Source: Bryobacteraceae bacterium CoA2 C42
GTDB lineage: Bacteria; Acidobacteriota; Terriglobia; Bryobacterales; Bryobacteraceae
Direction of reading: 5' to 3'
DNA: 64,000 nt
Assembly: GCA_019931245.1 (NCBI GenBank)
Contig: JAINDL010000001.1
Span: 1-64,000, forward strand
Made by a program: the position numbers and the translations under genes. The notes beneath the pieces are model-generated. The model made no database searches. It saw only the letters and a program-made list of their open reading frames with translations, and was not told where the DNA came from. Of the stretch, positions 45,048 to 54,503 are shown piece by piece; the stretch's first letter is position 1, and every line of letters starts with the position of its first letter.

Positions 45048-46936
45048 ACCGCCCGGTCGCGCTCCTCCTCATCGCCCTCCCGCTCTTCGCACACGAAGGC
45101 AGCCGCCGCAACGCCAAGCCCACCGCGGCCGCCCCGCAGTTGAGGCAGGTGCGCCGCGATCTGAACAAGGTGAAGAAAGCGGCCCCGGGCGCCTGTTGCG
45201 TCAAGCCCGGCTGCGACCTCTGCCTGCTGCGGAAGGGAAGCTGCTCCTGCGCCGCCGACGTGAAGGCCGGCCGCGGCAGTTGCGGCGAATGCCAGGGCGG
45301 TTGGGCCGCCGGGCGCGGCGCCCTCTCGGGCGTCAAGGCCAACCAGATCCCGCTCCTCCCCGCCGGCCCCGGCGAACTTTCGCCGGAACTGCGCGCCATC
45401 GCCGCCCGGCTGCTGACCGCCAAACGGACGCTTGTGCAGGAAAAGCGCTTCCGGTGCTGCATCCGCGGCGGCTGCGGCCAGTGCGCCTTTGAAGGCGAGT
45501 GCACCTGCGGTGCCGACCTCGCCCAGGCTAAACCCCAGGGCGTCTGCGGCGACTGTCTCCACGCCTGGCGGGCCGGCGAAGGACTCTTCGCCGGCATCGC
45601 ACCCGCCAGCGTCACGCTGTCAACGATGAACGACGCCATGGCCGGCATGACGCCCGGCCCCCCCGAGTCCGGCGTCTACCTCGCCTCCGGCACCGCCCAA
45701 CTGCCCGCGGCGCAGCCCTTTGGCATGTTGACGAAACGAACCCATGGCTGGAATCTCATGTTCTCCGGCGTCCTGTTCGGCGTCCATACCAACAACTCGG
45801 GTCCCCGCGGCCGCGACAAGCTCTTCGGCGCCGGCTGGGTGATGCCCATGGCCGCCCGCCGCCTCGGCCGCGGCGTCTTCTCCGTCCGCACCATGTTCAG
45901 TCCGGAAGCGCTCACAGTCACCAACGGCCGCTACCCGCTGCTGTTTCAGGAAGGCGAGACGTGGAAGCGCGTCCCCATCCTCAATGGCCAGCACCCGCAC
46001 GACTTCCTCAAGGAAATCGCCGTGGGCTATCAATACCGCCTCGGCGAAAGCACCTCGCTCAACCTCTACTACGGCCTCCGCGGCGACCCCGCCATTGGCC
46101 CCGTGGCCTATCCCCACCGCGCCTCCCAATCGGAGAACCCGCTCGCCGTCCTCGCCCATCACTACCAGGACTCGACGCACATCGCCGCCAATGTCGCGAC
46201 GCTTGGCGTCTCCCACCGCTGGCTCACCCTCGAAGCCAGCGGCTTCCACGGCCGCGAGCCGGACGAAAAGCGCTGGGGCCTCGAACTCGGCCCCATCAAC
46301 TCCTTTGCCAGCCGCGTCACGGTGACCCCCACGGCCCGCTGGGCCGGGCAGTTTTCGGTCGCCCGCATCAACAACCGCGAAGCAACGCATCCGGACCGCG
46401 ACTCCTGGCGCCAGACCGCCTCCCTGCAGTACATCCGCCCGCTCGCCACGGGCCACTGGGCCTGGTCCGCCATCTGGGGACGCAATCACGACCTCTCGTT
46501 TACCCAGCGCCCCGGCGCCTATCTGCTGCCGGCCGCCGCGAAACCCCGGCCCGAGCGGCAGCACCTCGTCCTCGTCCCTACCCGCGTCCCCGGGTATCGC
46601 TACAACGCATACACCCTCGAGACTACGCTGCTCACGCGCCGCCGCCACTGGTTCTGGGGCCGCGCCGAACTGGCCGACCGCACTTCGCTGCTGCTATTTG
46701 AAGAAGCCCCCTTTGTCGCCCTGATCGAGGAGCAGCGTTTCACCCGCCTAAAGGCCTACACCATGGGCTATAGCTACGACCTGCCCTCGCGCGTCGCCTT
46801 CCTCCGGCACTCCCTCGGCGCCCAGTTCCAACTCTTCCAAACCCCGGCCAACCTCCGGCCGGTCTACGGCAGCTTCCCCACCGGCATCCAGATTCTACTC
46901 CGCCTCCGCTTTCAATCCGCCGCCGCGGACCGGTAA
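45044..46936 (+). CDS. Outer-membrane beta-barrel protein with two N-terminal cysteine-rich modules
   Basis: 630 residues from ATG at 45044. Signal peptide MNRPVALLLIALPLFAHEG. Residues 51-87 and 138-175 are two copies of an eight-cysteine module: CC-x4-C-x2-C-x6-C-x-C-x10-C-x2-C, then the same with x5 and x12 in the longer gaps. Each is followed by a WxxG segment (GGWAAGRGALSG; HAWRAGEGLFAG). A methionine/glycine stretch (MNDAMAGMTPGPP) leads into about 420 residues of beta-barrel with alternating strands (GWNLMFSGVLFGVHTNN, KEIAVGYQYRLGESTSLNLY, VTPTARWAGQFSVARI). GQHPHDFLKE is a conserved-looking loop. The barrel resembles secreted proteins found with copper-handling genes in acidobacteria. 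I know no described family with this cysteine module fused to such a barrel. It is last of the three-gene run. Confidence 0.72.
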   Translation: MNRPVALLLIALPLFAHEGSRRNAKPTAAAPQLRQVRRDLNKVKKAAPGACCVKPGCDLCLLRKGSCSCAADVKAGRGSCGECQGGWAAGRGALSGVKANQIPLLPAGPGELSPELRAIAARLLTAKRTLVQEKRFRCCIRGGCGQCAFEGECTCGADLAQAKPQGVCGDCLHAWRAGEGLFAGIAPASVTLSTMNDAMAGMTPGPPESGVYLASGTAQLPAAQPFGMLTKRTHGWNLMFSGVLFGVHTNNSGPRGRDKLFGAGWVMPMAARRLGRGVFSVRTMFSPEALTVTNGRYPLLFQEGETWKRVPILNGQHPHDFLKEIAVGYQYRLGESTSLNLYYGLRGDPAIGPVAYPHRASQSENPLAVLAHHYQDSTHIAANVATLGVSHRWLTLEASGFHGREPDEKRWGLELGPINSFASRVTVTPTARWAGQFSVARINNREATHPDRDSWRQTASLQYIRPLATGHWAWSAIWGRNHDLSFTQRPGAYLLPAAAKPRPERQHLVLVPTRVPGYRYNAYTLETTLLTRRRHWFWGRAELADRTSLLLFEEAPFVALIEEQRFTRLKAYTMGYSYDLPSRVAFLRHSLGAQFQLFQTPANLRPVYGSFPTGIQILLRLRFQSAAADR

Positions 46937-46999
46937 GCAAACCGGTTTCCGCTGCCGCCTAGCCGTTCTCTACCCCCCTCCGGGGCAAGGGACTATCCT

Positions 47000-49900
47000 G
47001 TGAGTATGCGTAATTTGCATCTTACTTTGTTTCTTGCGTCCTCCCTACTTTCCGCCCAAACCTCAGACGCCCGCCTCGTTGGCCTCATCCGGGACCCCTC
47101 CGGCGCCGTGCTCCTGAATGTCGCCGTCACTGCCAGCAACATCGCCACCGGCTTCACCCGCTCGGCGCGGACCAACAATGCCGGATCGTTCGAACTTCCT
47201 GCGCTCCCGCCGGGCACTTACACGGTGACCGCCGAACTGAGCGGTTTTCGCAAGAGTACGATCAAGGAGCTTACTCTCCAGGTGAATCAGCAGGTGCGCG
47301 CGGACCTGACGCTTGAAGTCGGCAGCGTCGTCGAAGAGGTTACGGTCACCGCCGCCGCTCCGCTGCTGGTTACCGAGGCGGGATCGGTTGGTCAGGTGAT
47401 CGATAACAAGAAGATCGTCGAACTCCCCCTCAACGGACGCAACTTTACGCAGTTGGCCACGCTCACGCCCGGCGTCATCGCCTCGGCCGCGCTCGGCACC
47501 GGCCGGGCCTCCTCGCTGGTCGTTAACGGCACGCGCCCGACCAAAACCGAATTCCTGCTCGACGGCGTCTCCACCACCGGCCCCATCAATGGCGGCACGG
47601 GCGTCCTCCCCTCCATCGAAGCGCTCCAGGAGTTTAAGGTCCAGACCAGCGCCTTTTCGGCCGAGTTCGGCCGCAGCTCCGCCATTGTCAACGTGACGGT
47701 CAAGTCCGGCACGAATGACCTGCACGGCACCCTGTTTCATTTCCTCCGCCATAACGCCGTGGCGGCCCGGAACTTCTTCGCCCCCACCAACCCGCCGCTC
47801 AAGCGGAACCAGTTTGGCGCCACCGTCGAAGGCCCCCTCAAGAAGAACGACGCCTTCTTCCTGTTCAACTTTGAAGGTCAGCTCCAACGCGCCGGCCAGA
47901 CGCTGAACTCCATCGTCCCGAGCAACGCGCTCCGCGCGGGAGATTTCTCCGGCGGCGCCCCAATTTTCGACCCCGCCACCACCCGCGCCAACCCCGCCGG
48001 CGCCGGCTTCCTGCGCGACCCCTTCCCCGGCAACGCCATTCCAGCCGAACGGTTCACGGCGCCCTCTCGCTTCTTCCTGCCCTTCTTCCCGCAGCCCAAC
48101 GCCGGACGCGACGCCTTCGTCTACACCCCCAGCGCGAAGGAGGATTTCAACCAGGGCACCGCCCGCCTCGATAAGAAAATCGGCGCCGCCGGAAACCTCT
48201 TTGGCCGCTATACCATCTTCGACCGCACTAACTTCCTCCCCAACGTCCTGCCCGCCCTCGCCGGCACGAGCGTCGGGGCCCGGTTCCAGAACGCCGCGCT
48301 TAGCTACACCCACGTTCTGAGCCCCAAGTTCCTGCTGGAAACCCGCCTCGGTTATAACCGGGAACTTACCCTGCAGATTCCGCCCGGATTCGGCACCAAC
48401 TACACCACGCAATCCGGCATCCGCGGCTTCGAACTTACCACCCTCGACATGCCCCGCTTCCCCTCGATCGCCGTCACCGGCTTTGCCAGCCTCGGCGGGG
48501 GCCTGCTGTTCAATCGCAACAACATATATCAGATTCAGCAGAGCGGCAGCCTGTTTCTCGGACAGCACTCCTTACGCTTCGGCGTCGACTTCCGCGAGCA
48601 ACGCAACGAGAACTATAACTCGGCCAACAACTCCGGGAACTTCAATTTCCGCGGTACTTACACCAACAACCCCCAACAGCCCGGCGGCACGGGGAACCCC
48701 TGGGCGGACTACCTCGTCGGCCTTCCCGCCGATGCCAACCGGTCCTTTCCCCGCAATCTGTTCGGCAACCGCTTCTATAACTGGCACTACTATGTCCAGG
48801 ACGATTGGAAGGTCAACTCGCGGCTGACCCTGAACCTCGGCCTACGTTACGAGTACAACCCGTGGCCCACCGGCCTGCGAAACCAGATGACGCTCTTTGA
48901 CCGCGCCACCGGGCAGATCATCCTCTCCTCGCCGGTCGACCTCGACGCGCAGCAGGTCGCCCGGCCGGCCTTTGCGGTATTCCAGGACATCCTGACCACC
49001 ACCGAAGCCCGCGGTCTCCCGCGCCAGATCCAGTACAACGACCGGAATAACTTCGCGCCACGCGTCGGCCTGGCTTGGCGCCCCTTTGACAACAAGACCG
49101 TCATCCGCGCCGGCGCCGGGTTCTTTTATAACCTCGTCAACGGAAACGGCCGCACGGGCGGCATTATCAACCCGCCCTTCCTCGTCGACGAACAGGTGTT
49201 CAATACCACCCCGGTTCCCACCCTCACCTTCGCCAACTTCTTTGTCGCGCCGCCTCCCTCGGCCGCGGTTCCGCCCACCATCGACAGCCGGTCGCTCAAC
49301 CAGCGCACGCCATACGACATCACCTGGAATCTCATCATCCAGCGCGAACTGCTCAAGAATCTCGCTCTCGAAGTCGGCTACCTGGGCAAGTCGAGCTCCC
49401 GCGTCGAGCGCGATATCCAGTTCAATCAACCGCTCCCTGGCCCGGGTGCCATCCAGCCCCGCCGGCCGTTTCCCCGCTTCGGCAACGGAACGCTTCGCGA
49501 CGATGGATCAAAAGCCAGCTACCACGCGCTGCAGACCAAACTCGAAAAGCGCTACTCGAACGGCATGAGTTTCCTCGTCTCCTACACCTGGTCCAAGTCC
49601 ATCGACGAGGTCTCCACCGACGTGGGTCCCATCGCCGCCAATCCCCGCGACTACCGGGCCGAACGGGCCGTCTCCGACTATGACATTCCTCACCTGTTCG
49701 TCGCCAGCTACCTCTATGACCTGCCGCTGTTCCGCTCCCACAAGCGCCTCGGCGGCTGGCAGGTCGGCGGCATCTCCACGCTTCGCAGCGGCCTGTCCTT
49801 TACCCCCCGCATCAACCTCGACGTGGCCAACATCGGCACCACGAACCAGCGGCCCAACCGGCTCGGTTCGGGCAAGCCGTCCAACCAATCGCTCGACTCC

Positions 49901-50185
49901 TGGTTTGACCGCGGGGCCTTCGTCGTCCCCGCAGCCTTCACTTTTGGCAACTCCGGCCGCAATATCCTGCGCGGCGATGGCGTCATCAACCTCGATCTGA
50001 TCCTGATCAAGAACACCGCTCTCAGCGAGCGGGTGAACTTTCAGTTCCGGGTCGAAGCCTTCAACTCCGCCAACCACGCCAATTTCGGCCTACCCAACAA
50101 CATTGTCAACGTCCCCGCCGGTGGCCGTGTGCTTTCGGCCGCCGACGCCCGGATCATCCAGTTCGGCGCCAAATTGATGTTCTGA
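47000..50185 (+). CDS. Oar-like TonB-dependent outer-membrane receptor 2
   Basis: 1061 residues from GTG at 47000, with AAGGGA seven bases upstream (an ATG two codons later would be 13 bases away). Signal peptide LHLTLFLASSLLSAQ. The carboxypeptidase-regulatory-like domain contains GLIRDPSGAVLLNVAVTASN and PPGTYTVTAELSGF. The plug contains EVTVTAAAPLLVTEAGSVGQ, VIDNKKIVELPLNGRNFTQL and FSAEFGRSSAIVNVTVKSG. Barrel strands run to RIIQFGAKLMF with the terminal phenylalanine. Its N-terminal region is the textbook Acidobacteria form. Ligand unknown. It is followed 47 bases later by the broken epimerase gene. Confidence 0.92.
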   Translation: MSMRNLHLTLFLASSLLSAQTSDARLVGLIRDPSGAVLLNVAVTASNIATGFTRSARTNNAGSFELPALPPGTYTVTAELSGFRKSTIKELTLQVNQQVRADLTLEVGSVVEEVTVTAAAPLLVTEAGSVGQVIDNKKIVELPLNGRNFTQLATLTPGVIASAALGTGRASSLVVNGTRPTKTEFLLDGVSTTGPINGGTGVLPSIEALQEFKVQTSAFSAEFGRSSAIVNVTVKSGTNDLHGTLFHFLRHNAVAARNFFAPTNPPLKRNQFGATVEGPLKKNDAFFLFNFEGQLQRAGQTLNSIVPSNALRAGDFSGGAPIFDPATTRANPAGAGFLRDPFPGNAIPAERFTAPSRFFLPFFPQPNAGRDAFVYTPSAKEDFNQGTARLDKKIGAAGNLFGRYTIFDRTNFLPNVLPALAGTSVGARFQNAALSYTHVLSPKFLLETRLGYNRELTLQIPPGFGTNYTTQSGIRGFELTTLDMPRFPSIAVTGFASLGGGLLFNRNNIYQIQQSGSLFLGQHSLRFGVDFREQRNENYNSANNSGNFNFRGTYTNNPQQPGGTGNPWADYLVGLPADANRSFPRNLFGNRFYNWHYYVQDDWKVNSRLTLNLGLRYEYNPWPTGLRNQMTLFDRATGQIILSSPVDLDAQQVARPAFAVFQDILTTTEARGLPRQIQYNDRNNFAPRVGLAWRPFDNKTVIRAGAGFFYNLVNGNGRTGGIINPPFLVDEQVFNTTPVPTLTFANFFVAPPPSAAVPPTIDSRSLNQRTPYDITWNLIIQRELLKNLALEVGYLGKSSSRVERDIQFNQPLPGPGAIQPRRPFPRFGNGTLRDDGSKASYHALQTKLEKRYSNGMSFLVSYTWSKSIDEVSTDVGPIAANPRDYRAERAVSDYDIPHLFVASYLYDLPLFRSHKRLGGWQVGGISTLRSGLSFTPRINLDVANIGTTNQRPNRLGSGKPSNQSLDSWFDRGAFVVPAAFTFGNSGRNILRGDGVINLDLILIKNTALSERVNFQFRVEAFNSANHANFGLPNNIVNVPAGGRVLSAADARIIQFGAKLMF

Positions 50186-50232
50186 CGGGCGCCGGGGATC
50201 GGGATCGCCGGCAATCAGGCACAATCGAAGCC

Positions 50233-51135
50233 ATGATCCTCGTCACCGGTGGCGCCGGCTTTATCGGCTCCCACGTCGTCGCGGCCCTGCGCGCCCAGGG
50301 CCGTCCCGTTCCCATCGCCGACCTGCAAGCCCGCTAGCCCTTTGACCTCCGCACCGGCGACCTGCCCGGCCTGCTCCGCCAGGTGGCGCCTACCGCCATC
50401 GTCCACCTGGCCGGCCACGCCGTGGTCGCCGACTCCATTGCCGACCCGCGCCGCGATCTGGAAACCAACCTCGTGCCTACCATCGCTCTTCTCGAAGCGA
50501 TCCGCGCCGTCTGCCCCCAGACGCCGCTCTTGTTCGCCTCCACGGGCGCCGTTTACGGCAGCCACGCCACGCAGCCGTTCACCGAACTCGACCCGGTCTT
50601 CCCTGTCCCGCCCTACGCCGTCTCGAAACTGGCGAGCGAACGCTACTGCGCCTCCTACGCCGCCGTGTACGGTCTCCGCACGGCCTCGCTACGCCTGTTC
50701 TCCGTCTTTGGCCCCGGCCAGCGGAAACAGGTGGTCTACGATCTGATCCGGAAGCTGCTGGCCGACCCGGACCGCCTCGAAATGTTCGGCGACGGTTCGC
50801 AGGTTCGCGACTTCAACCCGGTCGCTAATGTCGCCCCGGCCTTTCTCGTCGCGCTCGACCGCGCGGCGTTCACCGGCGAGGTCTACAACGTCGGCGGGCC
50901 CGAGGCGCTTTCGATCCGGGCCCTGGTCACCCGCCTGGCCGCACTCCTCGGGATCGACCCGGTGCTGGCCTTCACCGGCACGCACCGGATCGGCGACGCC
51001 GAATGCTGGCTGGCCGATTCCTCCAAACTCCAGTCCCTGGGCTACCACCCCGCGATGTCGGTAGAGGATGGCCTGCGGGAAACCATCGGCTGGGTGCGCA
51101 GCGAAGAAGAACCGACCGGCAGCCCTAAAGCTTAA
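50233..51135 (+). pseudogene. NAD-dependent sugar-nucleotide epimerase gene with one in-frame TAG
   Basis: From ATG at 50233 the frame runs MILVTGGAGFIGSHVVAALR, the extended-SDR Rossmann motif, and meets TAG at codon 35 (50335-50337). The same frame then continues undisturbed to TAA at 51133-51135 with VHLAGHAVVADS, LFASTGAVYGSH, the catalytic YAVSK (PPYAVSKLASERYC), GPGQRKQVVYDLIRK and VYNVGGPEALSIRALV. Total 300 residues if the TAG were read through, the usual length for UDP-glucose 4-epimerase-like enzymes. Everything after the TAG is conserved and has normal codon use, so the lesion is recent, suppressed, or a base-calling error. Without readthrough the NAD-binding motif is severed from the rest. 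Confidence 0.8.
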
Positions 51136-51160
51136 CCCACCCTCGGCCGGTTGACTCCTT

Positions 51161-52153
51161 ATGAGGGAGCGCCGCCCGTTATCGGAGGAGCTACTGGATA
51201 TCTTCCGGGGTATTCCTCGTGTCTTCCGGCGCGGATACGTTCCCCTGGTAGCGGTACTCACCCTGATCCACTACCCGAACGACATCGATTCCCCGCTGTA
51301 TCCCCCGCAGGCGGCCGCCGTCACCCATTCCGCTGCGGTAACCGTTCCGGAAACCAGCACGGCCAACTTCTCCGACGCCACCTACCTCGGTCCCGACAGC
51401 AACGGCGTCGTGCCCCGGGGTAAAGGACTCGACTACGAATCCACCGCCGCCGAGGCCGCCAAGAAGTATCAGATTGCGCCGCGCGTCGTGGATTTCGTCA
51501 ACGCCCACCAGTTGAAGGATTAGAAGGTTCTCGAAGTGGGTTCCGGACGCGGCTACCTGCAGGATCTTGTCGAGGACGACACGGGCCTCGACCTATCGCC
51601 GTCGGTCGCCCGCCGCTATTACAAAAAGTTCGTGGCCGGCTCCGCCACAGCTCTTCCCTTCCCGGACAATACGTTCGACGCCATCTGGACGGTTTGGGGG
51701 CTCGAACATATCCCCGAGCCGGAAAAGACGATGCGCGAGATGCGGCGGGTGCTCAAGCCCGGAGGCAAGCTGTTTCTGATGGCCGCCTGGAACTGTAAGC
51801 CATGGCTGGCCGATGGTTTCACCGTCCGTCCGTACAGCGACTTCAACTGGAAGGGCAAGCTCGTCAAGGCCAGCCTGCTGTTGCGCGATACGGCCTACCT
51901 GCAGACCACCTATCTGCGACCCACGCGCTTTCTCCGCCACCTGCACTACCGGTCGACCCCTCTCCATTGCAACAAGCTGAAGCCCAACTATGCGGTCTAC
52001 TGGCAGCCGGACAGCGATGCCGCTATTGACATTGATGGATATGAGGCCTACCTCTGGCACAGAGCCCAAGGCGATCAGTGCCTGAACTGCGGGGGAGCGT
52101 GGGAGGAGATGACCAACGCCACGGGCGCGTTAATCCTGCAGGTCAACCAGTAG
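51161..52153 (+). pseudogene. Class I SAM-dependent methyltransferase gene with one in-frame TAG
   Basis: ATG at 51161 is 25 bases past the epimerase. The first 120 codons (start MRERRPLSEELLDIFRGIPR, later LDYESTAAEAAKKYQIAP and FVNAHQLKD) stop at TAG 51521-51523. The next codon begins the SAM-binding motif KVLEVGSGRGYLQDLV, and the same frame continues to 52153 with ALPFPDNTFDAIWTVWGLEH, REMRRVLKPGGKLFLMAAW and a C-terminal CLNCGG. The TAG therefore lies one codon before motif I, at a point where relatives have a charged residue. A single base change from AAG or GAG would explain it. Function as a small-molecule or sugar methyltransferase is inferred from fold and position. Confidence 0.78.
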
Positions 52154-52229
52154 CCTTCGCCTTGGCCGCGATCGGCCCCACCAGAGCATTGACCCGTTTC
52201 CCGGGCCTGGAGCGGTTACACTGAAAGCG

Positions 52230-52469
52230 ATGATGGTGCGCTGGACATTACTCCTGCTCAGCGCCTGGATCCTGTTCGCGGCTCCGGCCACGCCGTCCCC
52301 TGCGGCATGGCCGGTAATCGCCTGCAGCCAGACGCAACAGGTCGAGTACGCCCCGCCCGTCGCGCCCCCCCGCCTACGGAGTCTGCTCCTTTCATTGGTC
52401 GCCCCGGCCCGGGCGCTGCCCCCTTATCAGCCCGCCCCGCAGAACCGCCCCCCGCCCGCGAACCGCTAA
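52230..52469 (+). CDS. Tiny secreted proline-rich protein
   Basis: 79 residues from ATG at 52230. A strong signal peptide (MMVRWTLLLLSAWILFAAPA) is followed by a short mature part rich in proline and alanine (EYAPPVAPPRLRSLLLSLVA, ALPPYQPAPQNRPPPANR) with one cysteine. No family is recognised. It ends 42 bases before the SecA-like gene on the same strand and is the only candidate co-transcribed partner of that gene. Small size lowers confidence, but the leader is convincing. Confidence 0.55.
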   Translation: MMVRWTLLLLSAWILFAAPATPSPAAWPVIACSQTQQVEYAPPVAPPRLRSLLLSLVAPARALPPYQPAPQNRPPPANR

Positions 52470-52511
52470 CGCGTCCTTCGCCCCGCCCCCCTGCAACCCA
52501 ATAAGGAACCC

Positions 52512-54425
52512 ATGTCCCGCGAAATCCTCGCCGCGGCGCGCCAAGCGATTGCGCGCACGCTCGGCCTTTCTCTCTATCCCTCCCAGGTCCGCGCCGCCGA
52601 AGCCCTGCTGGCCGGCAAAATCGTCGAGATGCCCACCGGCGAAGGCAAAACCGTCGCCGCCGTACCCGCGATTGCGGCCCTCGCCCGCGAGGGCCGCGGC
52701 GTCCACGTCTGGACCGCCAATGACTACCTGGCCGCCCGCGACCAGCAATGGATGGCCCCCGCGTTCGCCGCCCTCGGGCTCACCGTCGCTTCCATCTCCC
52801 AACATTCGACGCCCGAACAGCGCCGCCTCGCTTACCAGGCCGATATCACCTACCTCACGCCCCACGAATGCGGCTACGATTACCTCCGCGACAGCATCGC
52901 GCTCGACCCCGGCGACACCGTGCAGCGCCCCTTCCACGCCGTCGTGATCGACGAAGCCGACTCCATCCTCATCGATGAAGCCCGCATCCCGCTCGTCATC
53001 GCCACCGAGTCCAACGACCTCTCGGCCCATCTGACAAACACCGCCCGGGCCGCCCGCGCACTGCAGCGCGGCATCCACTTCCACGTCGAATCCGACGGGC
53101 AGATTCTCCACCTCACCGACCACGGCATCGACCTCGCCGAGACGCTCCTGGACTGCCCCAATCTCTACGCCGACCCCGAACTCCTTGACGCGCTCCAAAA
53201 CGCCCTCCACGCCGAACACCTGCTCCGCCGCGACGTCGACTATCTCGTAACCGCCTCCGGCATTCTCCCCATCGACGACTACAAGGGCCGCACCATGCGC
53301 GACCGCCGCTGGCCCGCCGGTCTCCACGCCGCTCTCGAAACCAAAGAAGGTCTCCCGCCCCGCCGCGAGGGCCGCATCCTGACGGCCGTCTCGCTCCAAA
53401 ACCTCACCGCGCTCTACCCCTTCGTCTGCGGCATGACCGGCACCGCCGCCACGCAGGCCGAAGAGTTCCGACGTGTCTACGGCCTCGAAGTCGAAGTCAT
53501 CCCGCGCCATCGCCCCTCGATCCGCGTCGATCATCCGGATCGCCTCTTCCGCTCGAAGGCCGGGCAGTATGCCGCGCTGCTCACCGAAATCGCCGCCGTT
53601 CATGCGACGGGGCAACCCCTGCTCGTCGCCACGCGGACGGTGGAAGAGGCCCAGCAGCTCTCGGCGCAACTCTCGCTCCCGCATCACCTTCTGACGGCCA
53701 GAAACGAAGCCGAAGAAGCGGCCGTCATGGCGCGCGCCGGCGAGGTGGGCCGCATTACGGTCTCCACCAACATGGCCGGCCGCGGGGTCGATATCGTCCT
53801 TGGCCCCGGCGCGGCCGAAAAAGGTGGGCTTTGCGTCCTGGGCGTCGGCCGGAACGAATCCCGGCGGATCGACAATCAGTTGCGCGGCCGCGCTGGGCGC
53901 CAGGGCGACCCCGGCGCCTCCCGCTTCTTCGTCTCCTATGAGGACGATCTGATCACGAACTACTTCGGCGCCGCCGAAGCCAACCCGGACGACGTCCAGC
54001 GTCTGCTCGAAGGCCGCCATCTCGATCTCCGTCTCCGGCTTCGGAAGTACGAACAGATCCTCGAGGCCCAGCGCCTTCTCCACGCCGAGCGCCGCCTCCT
54101 ACTGACTCCCCCCGAACAGAAACTCCATCACGACGAACTCTGGAGCCAGCACCTCGAACGCGTCACCCAGTATCGGGCCGGCCTCCACTTTCTCTCTTAC
54201 TCCGGCGCCGACCCCCTGCACGAATACCTTCGCGTGGTTCACCACTGGTTCGAAGAGCTATCCTCACAGCAGCCCGAAGCCAACCGCGGCGCCCGCGGCC
54301 GCGGAGCCACCTGGACCTACCTGTCCACCGACCAGCCCTTCGGAACGCCCTTCTCCCGGCTCCTGAAGAACCTGCTCGCCCACCTTGGCGCCGGAAACAA
54401 GCAGCCCGCCGAGCCCGCGCGGTAG
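52512..54425 (+). CDS. Short SecA paralogue (accessory SecA-like ATPase)
   Basis: 637 residues from ATG at 52512, against about 900 for housekeeping SecA. Walker A MPTGEGKT at 40-47, AANDYLA-like segment (TANDYLAARD) at 68-77, Walker B DEAD at 147-150 (VVIDEADSILIDEARIP), the joint motif ILPIDDYKGRTM, CGMTGTAATQAEEF, and the second RecA motifs STNMAGRGVDIVLG (418-431) and QLRGRAGRQGDPGASRFF (456-473). The preprotein cross-linking region and C-terminal scaffold are shortened, and the terminal zinc-binding CxCx8CH is absent. It is a complete DEAD motor with reduced substrate-handling parts. A dedicated export role is inferred; the cargo is unknown. Confidence 0.85.
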   Translation: MSREILAAARQAIARTLGLSLYPSQVRAAEALLAGKIVEMPTGEGKTVAAVPAIAALAREGRGVHVWTANDYLAARDQQWMAPAFAALGLTVASISQHSTPEQRRLAYQADITYLTPHECGYDYLRDSIALDPGDTVQRPFHAVVIDEADSILIDEARIPLVIATESNDLSAHLTNTARAARALQRGIHFHVESDGQILHLTDHGIDLAETLLDCPNLYADPELLDALQNALHAEHLLRRDVDYLVTASGILPIDDYKGRTMRDRRWPAGLHAALETKEGLPPRREGRILTAVSLQNLTALYPFVCGMTGTAATQAEEFRRVYGLEVEVIPRHRPSIRVDHPDRLFRSKAGQYAALLTEIAAVHATGQPLLVATRTVEEAQQLSAQLSLPHHLLTARNEAEEAAVMARAGEVGRITVSTNMAGRGVDIVLGPGAAEKGGLCVLGVGRNESRRIDNQLRGRAGRQGDPGASRFFVSYEDDLITNYFGAAEANPDDVQRLLEGRHLDLRLRLRKYEQILEAQRLLHAERRLLLTPPEQKLHHDELWSQHLERVTQYRAGLHFLSYSGADPLHEYLRVVHHWFEELSSQQPEANRGARGRGATWTYLSTDQPFGTPFSRLLKNLLAHLGAGNKQPAEPAR

Positions 54426-54503
54426 CATCCGCGGGGCCGCGAAAACATCCCCGCCAACCACCGCGTTACAATAGAGGAGATTCCTCCCCCAAAAGCCGTA
54501 AGC

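Noticed and set aside
50233-52153. Reassignment of TAG to an amino acid in this organism
   Set aside because: Many intact genes in the window end in TAG (for example at 1236, 13415, 21950, 23252), so TAG is a functional stop; at most gene-specific suppression could apply.
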